64,000 nucleotides of DNA from Marinobacter manganoxydans MnI7-9 (GTDB lineage Bacteria > Pseudomonadota > Gammaproteobacteria > Pseudomonadales > Oleiphilaceae): positions 1-64,000 of the forward strand of contig NZ_AGTR01000009.1 in assembly GCF_000235625.1 (NCBI RefSeq), given 5' to 3'. The notes under the pieces were generated by a model that ran no database searches, was not told the DNA's origin, and saw only the letters and a list, made by a program, of their open reading frames with translations. The position numbers and the translations under genes were made by a program. This document shows, piece by piece, positions 11,337-21,014 of this stretch. The number at the start of each line of letters is the position of its first letter. Position 1 is the stretch's first letter.

Positions 11337-13053
11337 CACCAAAACACCGGTTGTACTCTGCTGGCACATGCACCAGCCGTCTTATCAGGATATGCGCACT
11401 GATCAGTTCCTGTTTCCCTGGGTGTACCTTCATACCATCAAGGATTACAGCGACATGGCGGCGCATCTGGAAGCAAATCCGGACGCCAGGGCGGTAGTCA
11501 ATTTTGCCCCGGTTCTGCTTGAGCAGATCGAGACCTACCTTATCCAGATTGAAAAATGGCGCCATGGCGCTGGCGAGATCGGCGATCCTTTGCTCGCAGC
11601 TCTGGTTGCAGAACAGTTGCCGGAAACCGGAACGCCTGCGTTTCTGGGATTGATCGAAAAGTCTCTGCGGGCCAACCGGGAACGGATCATCAATCGGTAT
11701 CCGGCCTACGCGCAGTTGGCGGAGCTTGCAGAGGTTTACCGCAAAAAGCCCGAGCTGCAGAGATACATTTCAAGCCGGTTTCTTTCCGACTTGCTGGTTT
11801 GGTACCACCTTGGCTGGATGGGAGAAACCATCCGCAGAAGCAGCCATTGCATCCAGAGCCTTCAGGAGAAGGGCCACAACTTTTCGATGGATGACCGGAA
11901 GGCTCTTCTCGACGTGATTTTTGATGTGCTATCCGGCATCGGCCCAAGGTACCGGCATCTTGCGCAAAAAGGGCAGGTGGAGTTGTCTGTCAGCCCCTAT
12001 ACCCATGCCATGCTCCCTCTGTTGATCGACCTGGGTGCTGCCCGCGAGGCCATGCCGGATATTGCTTTGCCAGCACACAGCCATTACCCGGAGGGTGAAG
12101 CGCGCGCCGCATGGCAGCTCCAACAGGCTAGGACCGTTTTTCAGCGCTTCTTCGGTGTTGATCCCTCCGGCTGCTGGGCTTCCGAGGGTGGCCTTAGCCA
12201 GGCCACACTGGGCCTGCTGGATCAACATCAATTTCGATGGACTGCCAGCGGAGATTCTGTGGTGCACAACAGCCTCAATCTGGCCCGGCAGGACAACCCG
12301 GATTTGCCCGATGCCGGGATTCACCAGCCCTATACGTTCGGCGAATCGGATACCGCCGTCTTCTTCCGTGACGACGGTCTGTCGGATCTGATCGGTTTTA
12401 CTTATGCAGACTGGCACGCCAGGGATGCCGTTGGCGACCTGGTGCATCACATGGAAAACATTGCGGGGCAGGCCAAGGGCAAGACGAAGCCGGTGATTTC
12501 CGTGATCATGGATGGCGAAAATGCCTGGGAGTATTACCCCGAGAACGGTTTTCACTTCCTCGACGAACTTTATCGGGTACTGGCAAACCACCCCCGGCTC
12601 AGATTGACCACTTATGCCGATCTGGTGGCGAACCCCGTAGCCGCGCCGGTTCGTTTGCCGCATCTTGTGGCCGGCAGCTGGATTTATGGCACGTTCTCCA
12701 CCTGGATCGGTGACCCGGACAAGAACCGGGCCTGGGATCTGCTCTGTGAAGCCAAAACCCACTTCGACCGGGTGATGGACAACGGCAGCCTCAATTCGGA
12801 GCAGAAAGCAGCCGCCATGCAGCAACTGGCTATCTGCGAAGGGTCCGACTGGTTCTGGTGGTTTGGTGACTATAACCCGGCCCAGATCGTCAGCGACTTT
12901 GAGCATCTGTATCGCCGTCACCTCGTCAACCTCTATGAAATGATCGGCTACCCGGCGCCGCCATCCGTGTTTCAGAAGCTCAGCCAGGGCAGCGGGGAAC
13001 CAGCTCGCGGCGGCACCATGCGGCCGGGCCATGAGGCGGACCATCCTGCATGA
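11326..13053 (+). CDS. glycoside hydrolase family 57 (alpha-amylase/glucanotransferase type)
   Basis: A 575-residue cytoplasmic GH57 enzyme acting on alpha-glucans. The first motif is [11 protein letters not shown] at the N-terminus. The nucleophile region reads [11 protein letters not shown] (Glu near residue 286), and the acid region [16 protein letters not shown] carries the DGENAWE motif typical of the family. There is no signal peptide. Its start lies inside glgC and its stop overlaps malQ by four bases (ATGA), so it is an operon member. Together with MalQ and the phosphorylases it probably trims or rearranges glycogen chains. Hydrolase versus 4-alpha-glucanotransferase versus branching activity cannot be settled from sequence. 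Confidence 0.9.
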   Translation: MASDTKTPVVLCWHMHQPSYQDMRTDQFLFPWVYLHTIKDYSDMAAHLEANPDARAVVNFAPVLLEQIETYLIQIEKWRHGAGEIGDPLLAALVAEQLPETGTPAFLGLIEKSLRANRERIINRYPAYAQLAELAEVYRKKPELQRYISSRFLSDLLVWYHLGWMGETIRRSSHCIQSLQEKGHNFSMDDRKALLDVIFDVLSGIGPRYRHLAQKGQVELSVSPYTHAMLPLLIDLGAAREAMPDIALPAHSHYPEGEARAAWQLQQARTVFQRFFGVDPSGCWASEGGLSQATLGLLDQHQFRWTASGDSVVHNSLNLARQDNPDLPDAGIHQPYTFGESDTAVFFRDDGLSDLIGFTYADWHARDAVGDLVHHMENIAGQAKGKTKPVISVIMDGENAWEYYPENGFHFLDELYRVLANHPRLRLTTYADLVANPVAAPVRLPHLVAGSWIYGTFSTWIGDPDKNRAWDLLCEAKTHFDRVMDNGSLNSEQKAAAMQQLAICEGSDWFWWFGDYNPAQIVSDFEHLYRRHLVNLYEMIGYPAPPSVFQKLSQGSGEPARGGTMRPGHEADHPA

Positions 13054-14543
13054 CTTCAGCGAACGACAAGGATCTGTTCAGTGCCCGAAGGGCCGGTGTG
13101 CTGCTTCACCCGACCTGCCTGCCCGGAAGCCTCGGTGTTCTGGGCGCCGGCGCCCGCCGGTTCGTCGATTTTCTGGCCGACAGTGGCATCACCATCTGGC
13201 AGACACTGCCTATTGGACCAACCCACCAGGATCTTTCACCGTACCAGTCCCTGAGTGCCCACGCGGGCAACCAGGATTTTATTGACCTCGCTGAACTGCT
13301 GCAGACCGGACTGCTGGCCGATGCTGAACTGGCCCAGCCCATCGCCGAATCCCGCCAGCAGCTGCTGGCCATCGCCGCCCAACGGTTTTACGAGGGCCAT
13401 GCCACAGGCCGGAAGGGCCTTGATCTGGCCGGATTTGAAGCTTTCCGGGCAAGAAATGATTACTGGCTGGATGATTTCTGTCTGTTCTGCGCAATCCGGG
13501 AGGTTCAGGAGTCGCCAGGCTGGCTCCAGTGGCCAGAGCACTTGAGGGATCGGGAGCCGGCTGCCTTGCAGGCCTTTGTCGACCAGAACCAGGCCAGACT
13601 GGCTCGCATCAGGTTTGAGCAGTTCCTGTTCAACCACCAGTGGCAGGCACTCAGGGACTATGCACGAAGCCGCAATGTTTTGCTGTTTGGTGATATCCCC
13701 ATATTTGTCGCTCAAGACAGCGCCGATGTCTGGGCCAACCGACAGTTCTTCAAACTGGACGCCCGGGGCGAACCTACTGTGGTTGCCGGTGTGCCGCCGG
13801 ACTATTTTTCCGAGGAAGGTCAGCACTGGGGTAATCCACTCTACAACTGGCAGATCATGGCGGAAGATGGCTACCAGTGGTGGCTTCAACGGCTCGAAAG
13901 CCAGCGCCATCTGTTCGATCTGATCCGGATAGACCATTTTCGGGGGCTTCAGGCCTATTGGGAGATCCCGGCTGAGGCCCCTCAGCCACGAAACGGCTAT
14001 TGGGTTCCCGGCCCCTCTGACCATTTTCTACAGGCCTGCTTCGACCGCTTCCCGGATTTACCCCTGGTGGCCGAAAATCTCGGCATCATCAGCGACGATG
14101 TGGAAGAACTTCGTCATCGCTTCCGACTGCCAGGGATGACGGTGATGCAATTTGGCTTCGACGGCAGCCCAAACAATCCGCATCTGCTTCACAACCACCA
14201 GCCCCGGGATCTTGTCTACACCGGGACCCACGATAACGATACAACACTGGGGTGGTACCGCAGCCTGGATGACCGTACCCGGCACTATGTGAACGATTAT
14301 CTGGCCATCAGTGGTGATGGGATGCCATGGCCGGTAATTGAAGCGGCGTTCCGCTCGGTCTGCTCAGTGGCCGTGGTGCCTATGCAGGATTTCCTCGGTC
14401 TTGGAACCGAGGCAAGGTTCAATACGCCGGGCACCATTACAAATAACTGGACATGGCAACTGGACTGGAATTTTCCCGAGAAAGACTTGTCGAAAATAAT
14501 CGCTGAATCGGTAAAACGACATGGGCGCCTTCCTCCGGTCTGA
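13050..14543 (+). CDS. malQ: 4-alpha-glucanotransferase (amylomaltase)
   Basis: A GH77 disproportionating enzyme that moves glucan segments between chains and releases glucose, so that short limit-dextrin chains can return to phosphorylases. The 497-residue protein begins GVLLHPTCLPGSLGVLG, typical of the family. Active-site segments are DLIRIDHFRGLQAYWEIP (nucleophile Asp), VAENLG (acid/base Glu) and GTHDNDTTLGW (transition-state Asp). It follows GH57 with a four-base ATGA overlap. The 100-bp gap to the PilZ gene downstream is the first real space in this arm. Confidence 0.94.
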   Translation: MTSANDKDLFSARRAGVLLHPTCLPGSLGVLGAGARRFVDFLADSGITIWQTLPIGPTHQDLSPYQSLSAHAGNQDFIDLAELLQTGLLADAELAQPIAESRQQLLAIAAQRFYEGHATGRKGLDLAGFEAFRARNDYWLDDFCLFCAIREVQESPGWLQWPEHLRDREPAALQAFVDQNQARLARIRFEQFLFNHQWQALRDYARSRNVLLFGDIPIFVAQDSADVWANRQFFKLDARGEPTVVAGVPPDYFSEEGQHWGNPLYNWQIMAEDGYQWWLQRLESQRHLFDLIRIDHFRGLQAYWEIPAEAPQPRNGYWVPGPSDHFLQACFDRFPDLPLVAENLGIISDDVEELRHRFRLPGMTVMQFGFDGSPNNPHLLHNHQPRDLVYTGTHDNDTTLGWYRSLDDRTRHYVNDYLAISGDGMPWPVIEAAFRSVCSVAVVPMQDFLGLGTEARFNTPGTITNNWTWQLDWNFPEKDLSKIIAESVKRHGRLPPV

Positions 14544-14643
14544 GCATTTTTTGATCAGCATCAAAGAGGCGGGCCCCAACCTTCGATATAACACACAAGC
14601 AGTATCAACAATTGGCGTTCAAGATGAGTCACGAGGGGGGAAC

Positions 14644-15003
14644 ATGGAACACAGACTCAGTAAACGCGTACAGGGAAAGCTTGGGCTGTTGGTATACAAG
14701 CGCGGGATGCCGGTTGCGACCGGTCAGATTCGCGATGCCTCCAAACGTGGTCTGTTCATTGCCACGGACTACACTGACGTTCAGTTAAACCAGACTGTGG
14801 AACTGGAGTTCCGTTTTCCGGATACCCAGGAAAAGCGGTTCCGTCGGCTGAAGGCCCATGTTGTGCGGAAGTCAGACCGCGGCCTTGGTGTCGACTTCGA
14901 AGGCGTCGAGAACGACAGTTTTACAATCTCTTCACTCATTAACTGGCTGAAAAGCCACCACATGCCAGTCAATTATTTTCCTGTTCGCCGTAAACAAGCA
15001 TAG
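14644..15003 (+). CDS. PilZ-domain protein (predicted c-di-GMP receptor)
   Basis: A 119-residue single-domain PilZ protein. The c-di-GMP-binding RxxxR motif is R4-LSK-R8, and the second motif D/NxSxxG is DASKRG around residue 31. All canonical ligand residues are therefore present. The start ATG 14644 has GAGGGGGG immediately upstream; the frame opens earlier at 14521 but that part overlaps the malQ end and has no ribosome site. It lies between malQ and the second phosphorylase, 42 bp before the latter, in the same direction. This position suggests that c-di-GMP may be read out on glycogen metabolism, though the gene could also be a passenger. Confidence 0.87.
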   Translation: MEHRLSKRVQGKLGLLVYKRGMPVATGQIRDASKRGLFIATDYTDVQLNQTVELEFRFPDTQEKRFRRLKAHVVRKSDRGLGVDFEGVENDSFTISSLINWLKSHHMPVNYFPVRRKQA

Positions 15004-15045
15004 TTCGCCCCGAACAAGGATAGAAAGTGCCCAAGGAGCTCGAAT

Positions 15046-17580
15046 TTGACCCTGGCAGCCTATACCCCGCGGTCCTTGCCGGAATCCCTGAACGGATTGT
15101 TCCAGTTGGCGCTGGACCTTCGGTGGACCTGGCATCACGGTACCGATGAGCTCTGGCGCGCTCTTGATTCGGACATCTGGGACACCACGCGGAACGCGTG
15201 GCTGGTTTTGAACAGCGTGTCCGGGGAGCGGCTGGAAGAACTGGCCGCAGACCCCGACTTTCAGCAACGCTACCGTGAGCAGATTCATGCTCACCAGGCT
15301 TTTACAGAGGCTGACACCTGGTATTCGACCGATTGTCCGGGCGATCTGGGCGAGGGCGTTGCCTATTTCTGCATGGAATATGGTCTGAGCGAATCGCTGC
15401 CGCTATACAGCGGTGGTCTGGGCGTCCTGGCCGGCGATTTTCTGAAGGCGTCCAGCGATCTGGGTGCACCAGTCATGGCGGTAGGTCTGCTGTACCAGCA
15501 GGGCTACTTTCGCCAGGCCATCAGCACCGATGGCGAACAGCTGGAGTTCTACCCATACAACGACCCCACCATGCTGCCCGTCTCGCCCCTGCGGGACGCT
15601 GACGACCAGTGGGTGAGGGTGATTGTGCCTTTCCCGGGACGACACGTGCGCCTTCGGGCCTGGAAAGCCCAGGTGGGCCGATGCGAGCTTTTGCTGCTCG
15701 ATAGCAATGACCCCCGAAACGAACCGGGCGACCGCGGTATTACCAGCGAACTCTATACCGGTGACCCGGAAAAGCGCCTGCAGCAGGAAATGGTATTGGG
15801 CATCGGTGGCTGGCGCCTGCTGGAACAACTTGGGAAATCCCCGTCACTCTGCCATCTGAATGAGGGCCACTGTGCCCTGGCGCTCATAGAGAGGGCCTTC
15901 AGCTGGCAGGACGACCATGAAAGTGATTTCCAGACAGCTCGAACCGCAACCAGGGCGACCAATCTGTTTACCACGCACACCTCGGTGGCGTCCGGCTTTG
16001 ATCATTTCTCCCGATCGCTATTGCGACTGTATCTGACACCCTGGCTCGAAGGCCGCGACCTGAATGTCGATCAATTGCTGGCATTGGGAAGCCAGCCCTC
16101 AAACGCAGACAATCAGTCGACTGACCTTAAACTCAATATGGCCTTGCTGGCCCTCAATATGTGTGGTCGGTTCAACGGTGTCAGCCGCATCCACCAGAAG
16201 GTCACCCAGACCATTTTCCAACCTTTCTTCCCGCGCTGGCCAGCCGAAGACATTCCGGCGGACTACGTGACCAATGGCATCCACACGCCGAGCTGGGATT
16301 CTCCGGAATCCGACGCCATCTGGACCCGGGCCTGTGGCAAGGATCGCTGGCGCAGGCCTCTCCAGAGCACCTGCCCGATGACAAACATCGCCGACGAAGA
16401 ATTATGGGAAATGAGGCGCCTGGAGCGCGCAAGGCTGATTACCTACCTCCGGCGAAGGCTTGCAAGCCAGCATTGCGAACAAAACCCCGGAAACAACCAT
16501 GAAGCCGCGTGTGGCCTTTTGTTGGACCATGAAACCCTCACGTTGGGCTTTGCCCGCCGGTTTACGGAATACAAGCGACCAGATCTCCTGCTCAAGGATC
16601 AGGAGCGCCTGCTCAAACTGCTTGCCAGCCGCGATCGCCCGATTCAGATTGTGCTTGCAGGCAAGGCCCACCCCTACGATCTCCCGGGGAAAGACATCAT
16701 CCGGCGATGGAAAGCCTTCTCCCGGCGACCGGATGTCGAGGGCAAGGTGGTGTTTATTGAAGACTACGATCTGGGCGTGGCCAACCAGCTTATCCAGGGC
16801 GTGGATGTGTGGCTCAATTGTCCGAGACACCCTTGGGAAGCCTGCGGCACCAGTGGCATGAAGGTACTCGTGAACGGGGGACTGAACCTGTCACAGTACG
16901 ATGGCTGGTGGGCGGAGGCCTGGAACCCGGATGTGGGCTGGGCTATTCGACCTGGCGCTACGTTTGACGAGCTAAGCGGGTCAAACAATCACGACCACGA
17001 TCTCTCAGACATGGAACAGCTGTTTGATCTGTTGGAGAACGAGGTAATTCCCGGGTTCTATGACGTCGACAGCGAAGGTATTCCCCGGAACTGGGTTGGA
17101 CGTATGCGCGCAAGCATGGATCAACTGACGGCGGCCTATTCTGCCAACCGGATGGTGCGGGAATACGTAGAGCAGTTCTATCTCCCCATGGCAGAAATGG
17201 GGAGCCGGCGCAGCTCCGAGACTGCAAGGGAGTTAATTGGTGAATACGGAGAAATCTCCAGGCACTGGTCCCGGTTGCGTTTCAACAGCTTCAATACAAG
17301 CGAAGATTCGGGTAGCCAGACTTTCACCGTGGAAGTCTATCTGGATGGAATTGACGAGCAGCGGATTGCAGTAGAGCTTGTTGCAGAGGATTCCGAGCAT
17401 GGCCCAAGAACCATTACGGCCATGCAGATGAAACATCCGCTGGGTGGTTCCCCTCATACCTATCTTTATGAATGCACAGTGCCTCCACGCCCCGAAGGAC
17501 ACTACACGCCGCGCCTGCGAGTGCGGGATGAACGCCTGAACCTTCCCCTGGAAAACCCCGCCATACTCTGGCTCAGGTAG
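15046..17580 (+). CDS. alpha-glucan phosphorylase, second copy (DUF3417 class)
   Basis: An 844-residue GT35 phosphorylase, related to the copy at 3936 but clearly diverged from it. The N-terminal DUF3417 domain reads LNGLFQLALDLRWTWHHG. The PLP-lysine region is EACGTSGMKVLVNGGLNLSQ, with the canonical Met before the lysine. The TTG start at 15046 is chosen because AAGGAG precedes it by eight bases. It is the last gene of the rightward glycogen arm. Having one phosphorylase on each divergent arm suggests different regulation or chain-length preference. The gene ends only 3 bp from the convergent trkH stop. Confidence 0.92.
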   Translation: MTLAAYTPRSLPESLNGLFQLALDLRWTWHHGTDELWRALDSDIWDTTRNAWLVLNSVSGERLEELAADPDFQQRYREQIHAHQAFTEADTWYSTDCPGDLGEGVAYFCMEYGLSESLPLYSGGLGVLAGDFLKASSDLGAPVMAVGLLYQQGYFRQAISTDGEQLEFYPYNDPTMLPVSPLRDADDQWVRVIVPFPGRHVRLRAWKAQVGRCELLLLDSNDPRNEPGDRGITSELYTGDPEKRLQQEMVLGIGGWRLLEQLGKSPSLCHLNEGHCALALIERAFSWQDDHESDFQTARTATRATNLFTTHTSVASGFDHFSRSLLRLYLTPWLEGRDLNVDQLLALGSQPSNADNQSTDLKLNMALLALNMCGRFNGVSRIHQKVTQTIFQPFFPRWPAEDIPADYVTNGIHTPSWDSPESDAIWTRACGKDRWRRPLQSTCPMTNIADEELWEMRRLERARLITYLRRRLASQHCEQNPGNNHEAACGLLLDHETLTLGFARRFTEYKRPDLLLKDQERLLKLLASRDRPIQIVLAGKAHPYDLPGKDIIRRWKAFSRRPDVEGKVVFIEDYDLGVANQLIQGVDVWLNCPRHPWEACGTSGMKVLVNGGLNLSQYDGWWAEAWNPDVGWAIRPGATFDELSGSNNHDHDLSDMEQLFDLLENEVIPGFYDVDSEGIPRNWVGRMRASMDQLTAAYSANRMVREYVEQFYLPMAEMGSRRSSETARELIGEYGEISRHWSRLRFNSFNTSEDSGSQTFTVEVYLDGIDEQRIAVELVAEDSEHGPRTITAMQMKHPLGGSPHTYLYECTVPPRPEGHYTPRLRVRDERLNLPLENPAILWLR

Positions 17581-17583
17581 GCC

Positions 17584-19101
17584 TCAGCTGCGCCAGAATG
17601 CCGGCGATAGAACGATCACCACGCTCAGTATCTCCAGACGCCCCATCAGCATACCCACAGACAGTACCCATTTTGCCGCATCGGGAAGCGGCCCGAAATT
17701 ACCCGCAGGGCCGATTATGTCCCCAAGGCCGGGGCCGACATTGGTCAGCGAGGTGAGGGCGCCGGACAGTGCCGTGACAAAGTCCAGCTGCATGGCGGCC
17801 AGGGCAACCGTGATCAGCAAAAGACAGAGCAGGAAGATAAACGTGTAGGCGATCATCGACGAGATAATCTCATCACTCACGGCCCGGCCATTGTAATTAC
17901 GGGTAAGAACCGCACGAGGGTGCAGCAGGCGCATCAACTGCTCACGCAGGATGATCAGGGAAAGCTGGAACCGGAAGATTTTCATGCCGCCGGCCGTGGA
18001 ACCAGAGCAGCCGCCCACGAACATCAGGAAAAAGAACAGCACGAACGCCAGAGGGCCCCAGGCCGAATAATCTTCGGAGGCATAGCCGGTGGTGGTTACC
18101 ACAGAAGTGACGTTAAACAGGGTAGAGGCATAGTTATGGATGGGATCGAAGGGGACCGGTGACACCATCCAGCGGTAAAGAGTTAGAAGCAGCGGTACGA
18201 AAAACAGGATAGCGAGAAACAATCGCACCTGCTGATCCCGGAAAAGAACGCCGTGTTGGCCATGCATTTCACGCACGAAAAGGAAGAAGGGCAAGCTGCC
18301 GATAATCATGAAAAATGTGGCTTCCATGAGGATCAGATCATTGAACTTGCCCATGGACAGATCCGAGGTGGAAAAGCCACCGGTGGCGATGCTGGTAAGA
18401 CCATGGTTGAAGGCATCGAAGAGCGTCATGCCAGAAAACCAGTAGGTAACCACCGCAATGATCGAAAACGCCAGATAAACCACCAGCAAGCCACGGCTGA
18501 GTGTTTTCATCCTTGGCAGAGCCTTGTCGGTCCATTCCGAAGACTCGGTGGCGAACAGCCGCATGCCGCCGACCCGCAGAAACGGGAGTACCGCAACGAA
18601 CATACCGATAATTCCGATACCACCAATCCATTGCAGAATGGACCGCCAGATCAAAAGATCCCTGTCCATATCATCGAGGCCGCTGAGCACCGTTGCCCCG
18701 GTGGTGGTAATCCCCGAGGTGCCCTCGAAAAAGGCGTCTGCGGCAGAAATGCCCAGGTCACTCAGATAGAAAGGAAGCGATGAAAACAGGGCAATAATGA
18801 ACCACGAAGATACCGTGAGTACGAACATGTACCTGGGCTTCAGATCTCTCGGTTTGCGGTAGGTGGCGGCCATTCCCAGTATACCGAGCCCCCAGACAAT
18901 GGCGGCCGATTCTGCAAACGCCATGGCGTTCGGCGCTTCAGAGCCCGCAAGCAGGATGACAGGCAATGTCATGAAAATGCTCAAAAGCACGAACATGACG
19001 CTGACAATGAAAATGACGGGGTAGAGATTTCTCAATGGATGCTCGAGCCAGCTGATACCGGGAGACGGCGTCAGAATACCTGTGGGGTCGGCCTTCCGCA
19101 A
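17584..19101 (-). CDS. trkH: TrkH/KtrB-type potassium uptake transporter, membrane subunit
   Basis: The translocating subunit of a Trk potassium uptake system in the inner membrane. The 505 residues contain about ten hydrophobic spans and the four pore-loop filters of the family, for example GTSGITTTGATV, FNHGLTSIATGGFST, VVTTTGYAS and LTNVGPGLG. No trkA partner is adjacent. Start is a TTG at 19101, giving a 36-residue cytoplasmic lead into the first span; the lack of a strong ribosome site makes the exact start uncertain. It is convergent with the glucan phosphorylase. Confidence 0.9.
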   Translation of the reverse strand: MRKADPTGILTPSPGISWLEHPLRNLYPVIFIVSVMFVLLSIFMTLPVILLAGSEAPNAMAFAESAAIVWGLGILGMAATYRKPRDLKPRYMFVLTVSSWFIIALFSSLPFYLSDLGISAADAFFEGTSGITTTGATVLSGLDDMDRDLLIWRSILQWIGGIGIIGMFVAVLPFLRVGGMRLFATESSEWTDKALPRMKTLSRGLLVVYLAFSIIAVVTYWFSGMTLFDAFNHGLTSIATGGFSTSDLSMGKFNDLILMEATFFMIIGSLPFFLFVREMHGQHGVLFRDQQVRLFLAILFFVPLLLTLYRWMVSPVPFDPIHNYASTLFNVTSVVTTTGYASEDYSAWGPLAFVLFFFLMFVGGCSGSTAGGMKIFRFQLSLIILREQLMRLLHPRAVLTRNYNGRAVSDEIISSMIAYTFIFLLCLLLITVALAAMQLDFVTALSGALTSLTNVGPGLGDIIGPAGNFGPLPDAAKWVLSVGMLMGRLEILSVVIVLSPAFWRS

Positions 19102-19246
19102 GGTAACACCGCGCGGATGCTGAAATTACCGGCGAATTAAATCGGTGTAAATAACGCGTAAATGCGGATCTTTCTGATGGCAAAACGCGTCAGTCTGGTG
19201 CAAGTTCAGCGATGTACACCGAACAATTCGGTTAAGGAGATAAAAA

Positions 19247-19789
19247 ATGAAACACGTACGTTCAATTGCCGTTATCTTTGCCACCGGTATGGCTGCTGCA
19301 GGAGCCGCATCCGCCCAGGATATGTACAAGTCTGGCGTTGGCGGGCTCTACACAGGCCTGAACTACACTTTCATGAACCTTGAGAGCGGTAACGCGGATG
19401 CCGACGTAGGCACGCTGTCTGCCAAAGTTGGCGTGATGGCGACGCCGTATCTGGGCATCGAAGCGCGGGGCGGTTTTGGCGTGGATGACGACCGCATCGG
19501 CGGAGTCGATTATTCACTGGATAACTTCTTCGGCGGCTACGCCACGTTCAATCTGGCCAACGAATCACCCATTACGCCGTACGCTATCCTCGGTTTCACC
19601 CGGGTCGAAATCGAAGCTTCTTCGTTTCTGGGCACTGCCACCGAGGATGAAACGGACGTGTCCTACGGCATCGGCATGAATATGGAATTTGCGCCGAACC
19701 TGTCCGGCAACCTTGAATACATGCGTTATTATGAAGACAGTAATGCCGAAGTCGATGGTCTGGGCGTCGGTATTCAATTCAACTTCTGA
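19247..19789 (+). CDS. small outer-membrane beta-barrel protein
   Basis: A 180-residue secreted protein with a signal peptide ending AGAASA before QDMYKSG. The mature part alternates hydrophobic residues in strands (LYTGLNYTFMNL, GIEARGGFGV, FFGGYATFNL, NLEYMRYY) and ends in Phe, as outer-membrane barrels recognised by BamA do. It fits the OMP_b-brl/Ail-like eight-stranded family. The start ATG has TAAGGAGATAAAAA upstream, a strong ribosome site that suggests high expression. Function is unknown. A short gap separates it from acpH. Confidence 0.82.
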   Translation: MKHVRSIAVIFATGMAAAGAASAQDMYKSGVGGLYTGLNYTFMNLESGNADADVGTLSAKVGVMATPYLGIEARGGFGVDDDRIGGVDYSLDNFFGGYATFNLANESPITPYAILGFTRVEIEASSFLGTATEDETDVSYGIGMNMEFAPNLSGNLEYMRYYEDSNAEVDGLGVGIQFNF

Positions 19790-19812
19790 AACCAGGCCAC
19801 CGGGGAGACTGT

Positions 19813-20388
19813 TTGAACCATCTGGCTCATGTATTTCTCGCGCCGGACTCACCTGAAGCTCGGGTGGGGAGCATCCTCGGTGACTTTACCCGGGGCGTCG
19901 ATCTCTCGACGCTGCCGGACCCGGTGAAGCAGGGCGTCCGCCACCATCGGGCGGTCGACAGCTTCACCGACCAGCACCCCGACGTACTTGCCAGCAAACA
20001 GGTCTTCTCCCGTCAACGTCGTCGATTTGCCGGCGTTGCGCTCGATATTCTCTATGACCATTTTCTTCTCAAACACTGGGACCGGTTCAGTGAAATTGAG
20101 CAAGAGGCGTTTATTCGCGGTATATACAACGAGTTGCAGCAGAAAGAACATCTAATGCCGGAAAAAATGGCCAGAGTTACCCGAATGATGGTGTGGAACG
20201 ACTGGTTCGGGGCCTACCAGGACCTTGAAAACATCGGGAAGGCACTGGACCGCGTTGCGGGGCGCATACGGTTCAGAAATGATTTCGCTGGCATGATCAC
20301 GGAAATCCGCGCAAACCACGAAGAACTGGAGCACAATTTTTTATCATTTTTCCCGGATTTACAGGAATTTGCAGGAGGTATTGAATGA
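19813..20388 (+). CDS. acpH: acyl carrier protein phosphodiesterase (AcpH family)
   Basis: Removes 4'-phosphopantetheine from acyl carrier protein. The 191-residue HD-like helical protein starts MNHLAHVFLAPDSPEARVG, with the conserved metal-binding signatures GDF and VRHHRAVDSFTD and the later LDILYDHFLLKHW, all hallmarks of the former DUF479. The TTG start at 19813 follows GGGGAG and gives the canonical family N-terminus. The stop overlaps the next gene's ATG (ATGA), so the two are coupled. Confidence 0.88.
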   Translation: MNHLAHVFLAPDSPEARVGSILGDFTRGVDLSTLPDPVKQGVRHHRAVDSFTDQHPDVLASKQVFSRQRRRFAGVALDILYDHFLLKHWDRFSEIEQEAFIRGIYNELQQKEHLMPEKMARVTRMMVWNDWFGAYQDLENIGKALDRVAGRIRFRNDFAGMITEIRANHEELEHNFLSFFPDLQEFAGGIE

Positions 20389-21014
20389 GGTTTGTTATTA
20401 GGGCGTTGTTGGCTATGGCATTGGTTTTTCCATCAGCGATGGCAGTTTCTGCGGAGGCCGATGCCAACAATAACCAGCAGCGACCGCCGGAAACCCTTGG
20501 CTATGTTGAATGGGTAGTCATGAAAGATACCAACCTGAGGCTTAAGGCGCGACTCGATACAGGCGCCAAAACGTCGTCTCTGCACGCGGTCAACATCGAG
20601 GGCTTTGAGCGCGACGGAGAGGAGTGGGTCAGTTTCCAGATTCCACTGGGTGACCACGAGGACCAGCCGACCGAGGGCGAACTGGACCATGACGACGTCA
20701 TTCTGGAGTTCGAGCGGCCGGTCGAGCGAACAGTTCTGATTAAACGAAAAGGCGCGCCATCCCAGAAGCGATATGTGGTCATGATGGACTTCTGCATTGC
20801 CGGAACCACCCATACCACGCAGTTTTCACTGACAGACCGCGGCAAGTTCTCCTATCCGGCGCTGCTGGGTCGCCGATTCATGCGCGATGACAACATCCTG
20901 ATTGATTCGGCAGACTCGTTTATGGCTGAAAAAGAGTGTGAGTACATAACGCTGGAAGAGCTGGCAAAGAGGCATGCCGAGAATGTGGTAGAGGAAACCG
21001 ACACGGACTCTTAA
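20385..21014 (+). CDS. RimB-like retropepsin-type protease (putative ATP-dependent zinc protease domain), secreted
   Basis: A 209-residue protein of the family often labelled ATP-dependent zinc protease (DUF785), now known for retropepsin-like aspartic proteases such as RimB. The key segment is RLDTGAKTSSLHA, with the DTGA aspartyl-protease signature. A second conserved block is FSYPALLGRRFM. A signal peptide (MRFVIRALLAMALVFPSAM, cut near SAEA) predicts a periplasmic location, unlike cytoplasmic RimB. It overlaps acpH by four bases and is convergent with the binding-protein gene, sharing its final four bases. The substrate is unknown. Confidence 0.8.
   Translation: MRFVIRALLAMALVFPSAMAVSAEADANNNQQRPPETLGYVEWVVMKDTNLRLKARLDTGAKTSSLHAVNIEGFERDGEEWVSFQIPLGDHEDQPTEGELDHDDVILEFERPVERTVLIKRKGAPSQKRYVVMMDFCIAGTTHTTQFSLTDRGKFSYPALLGRRFMRDDNILIDSADSFMAEKECEYITLEELAKRHAENVVEETDTDS

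Noticed and set aside
11929-13044. 371-codon leftward open frame
   Set aside because: Antisense of the GH57 gene, which carries conserved active-site motifs. Long shadow frames are expected in GC-rich coding DNA.
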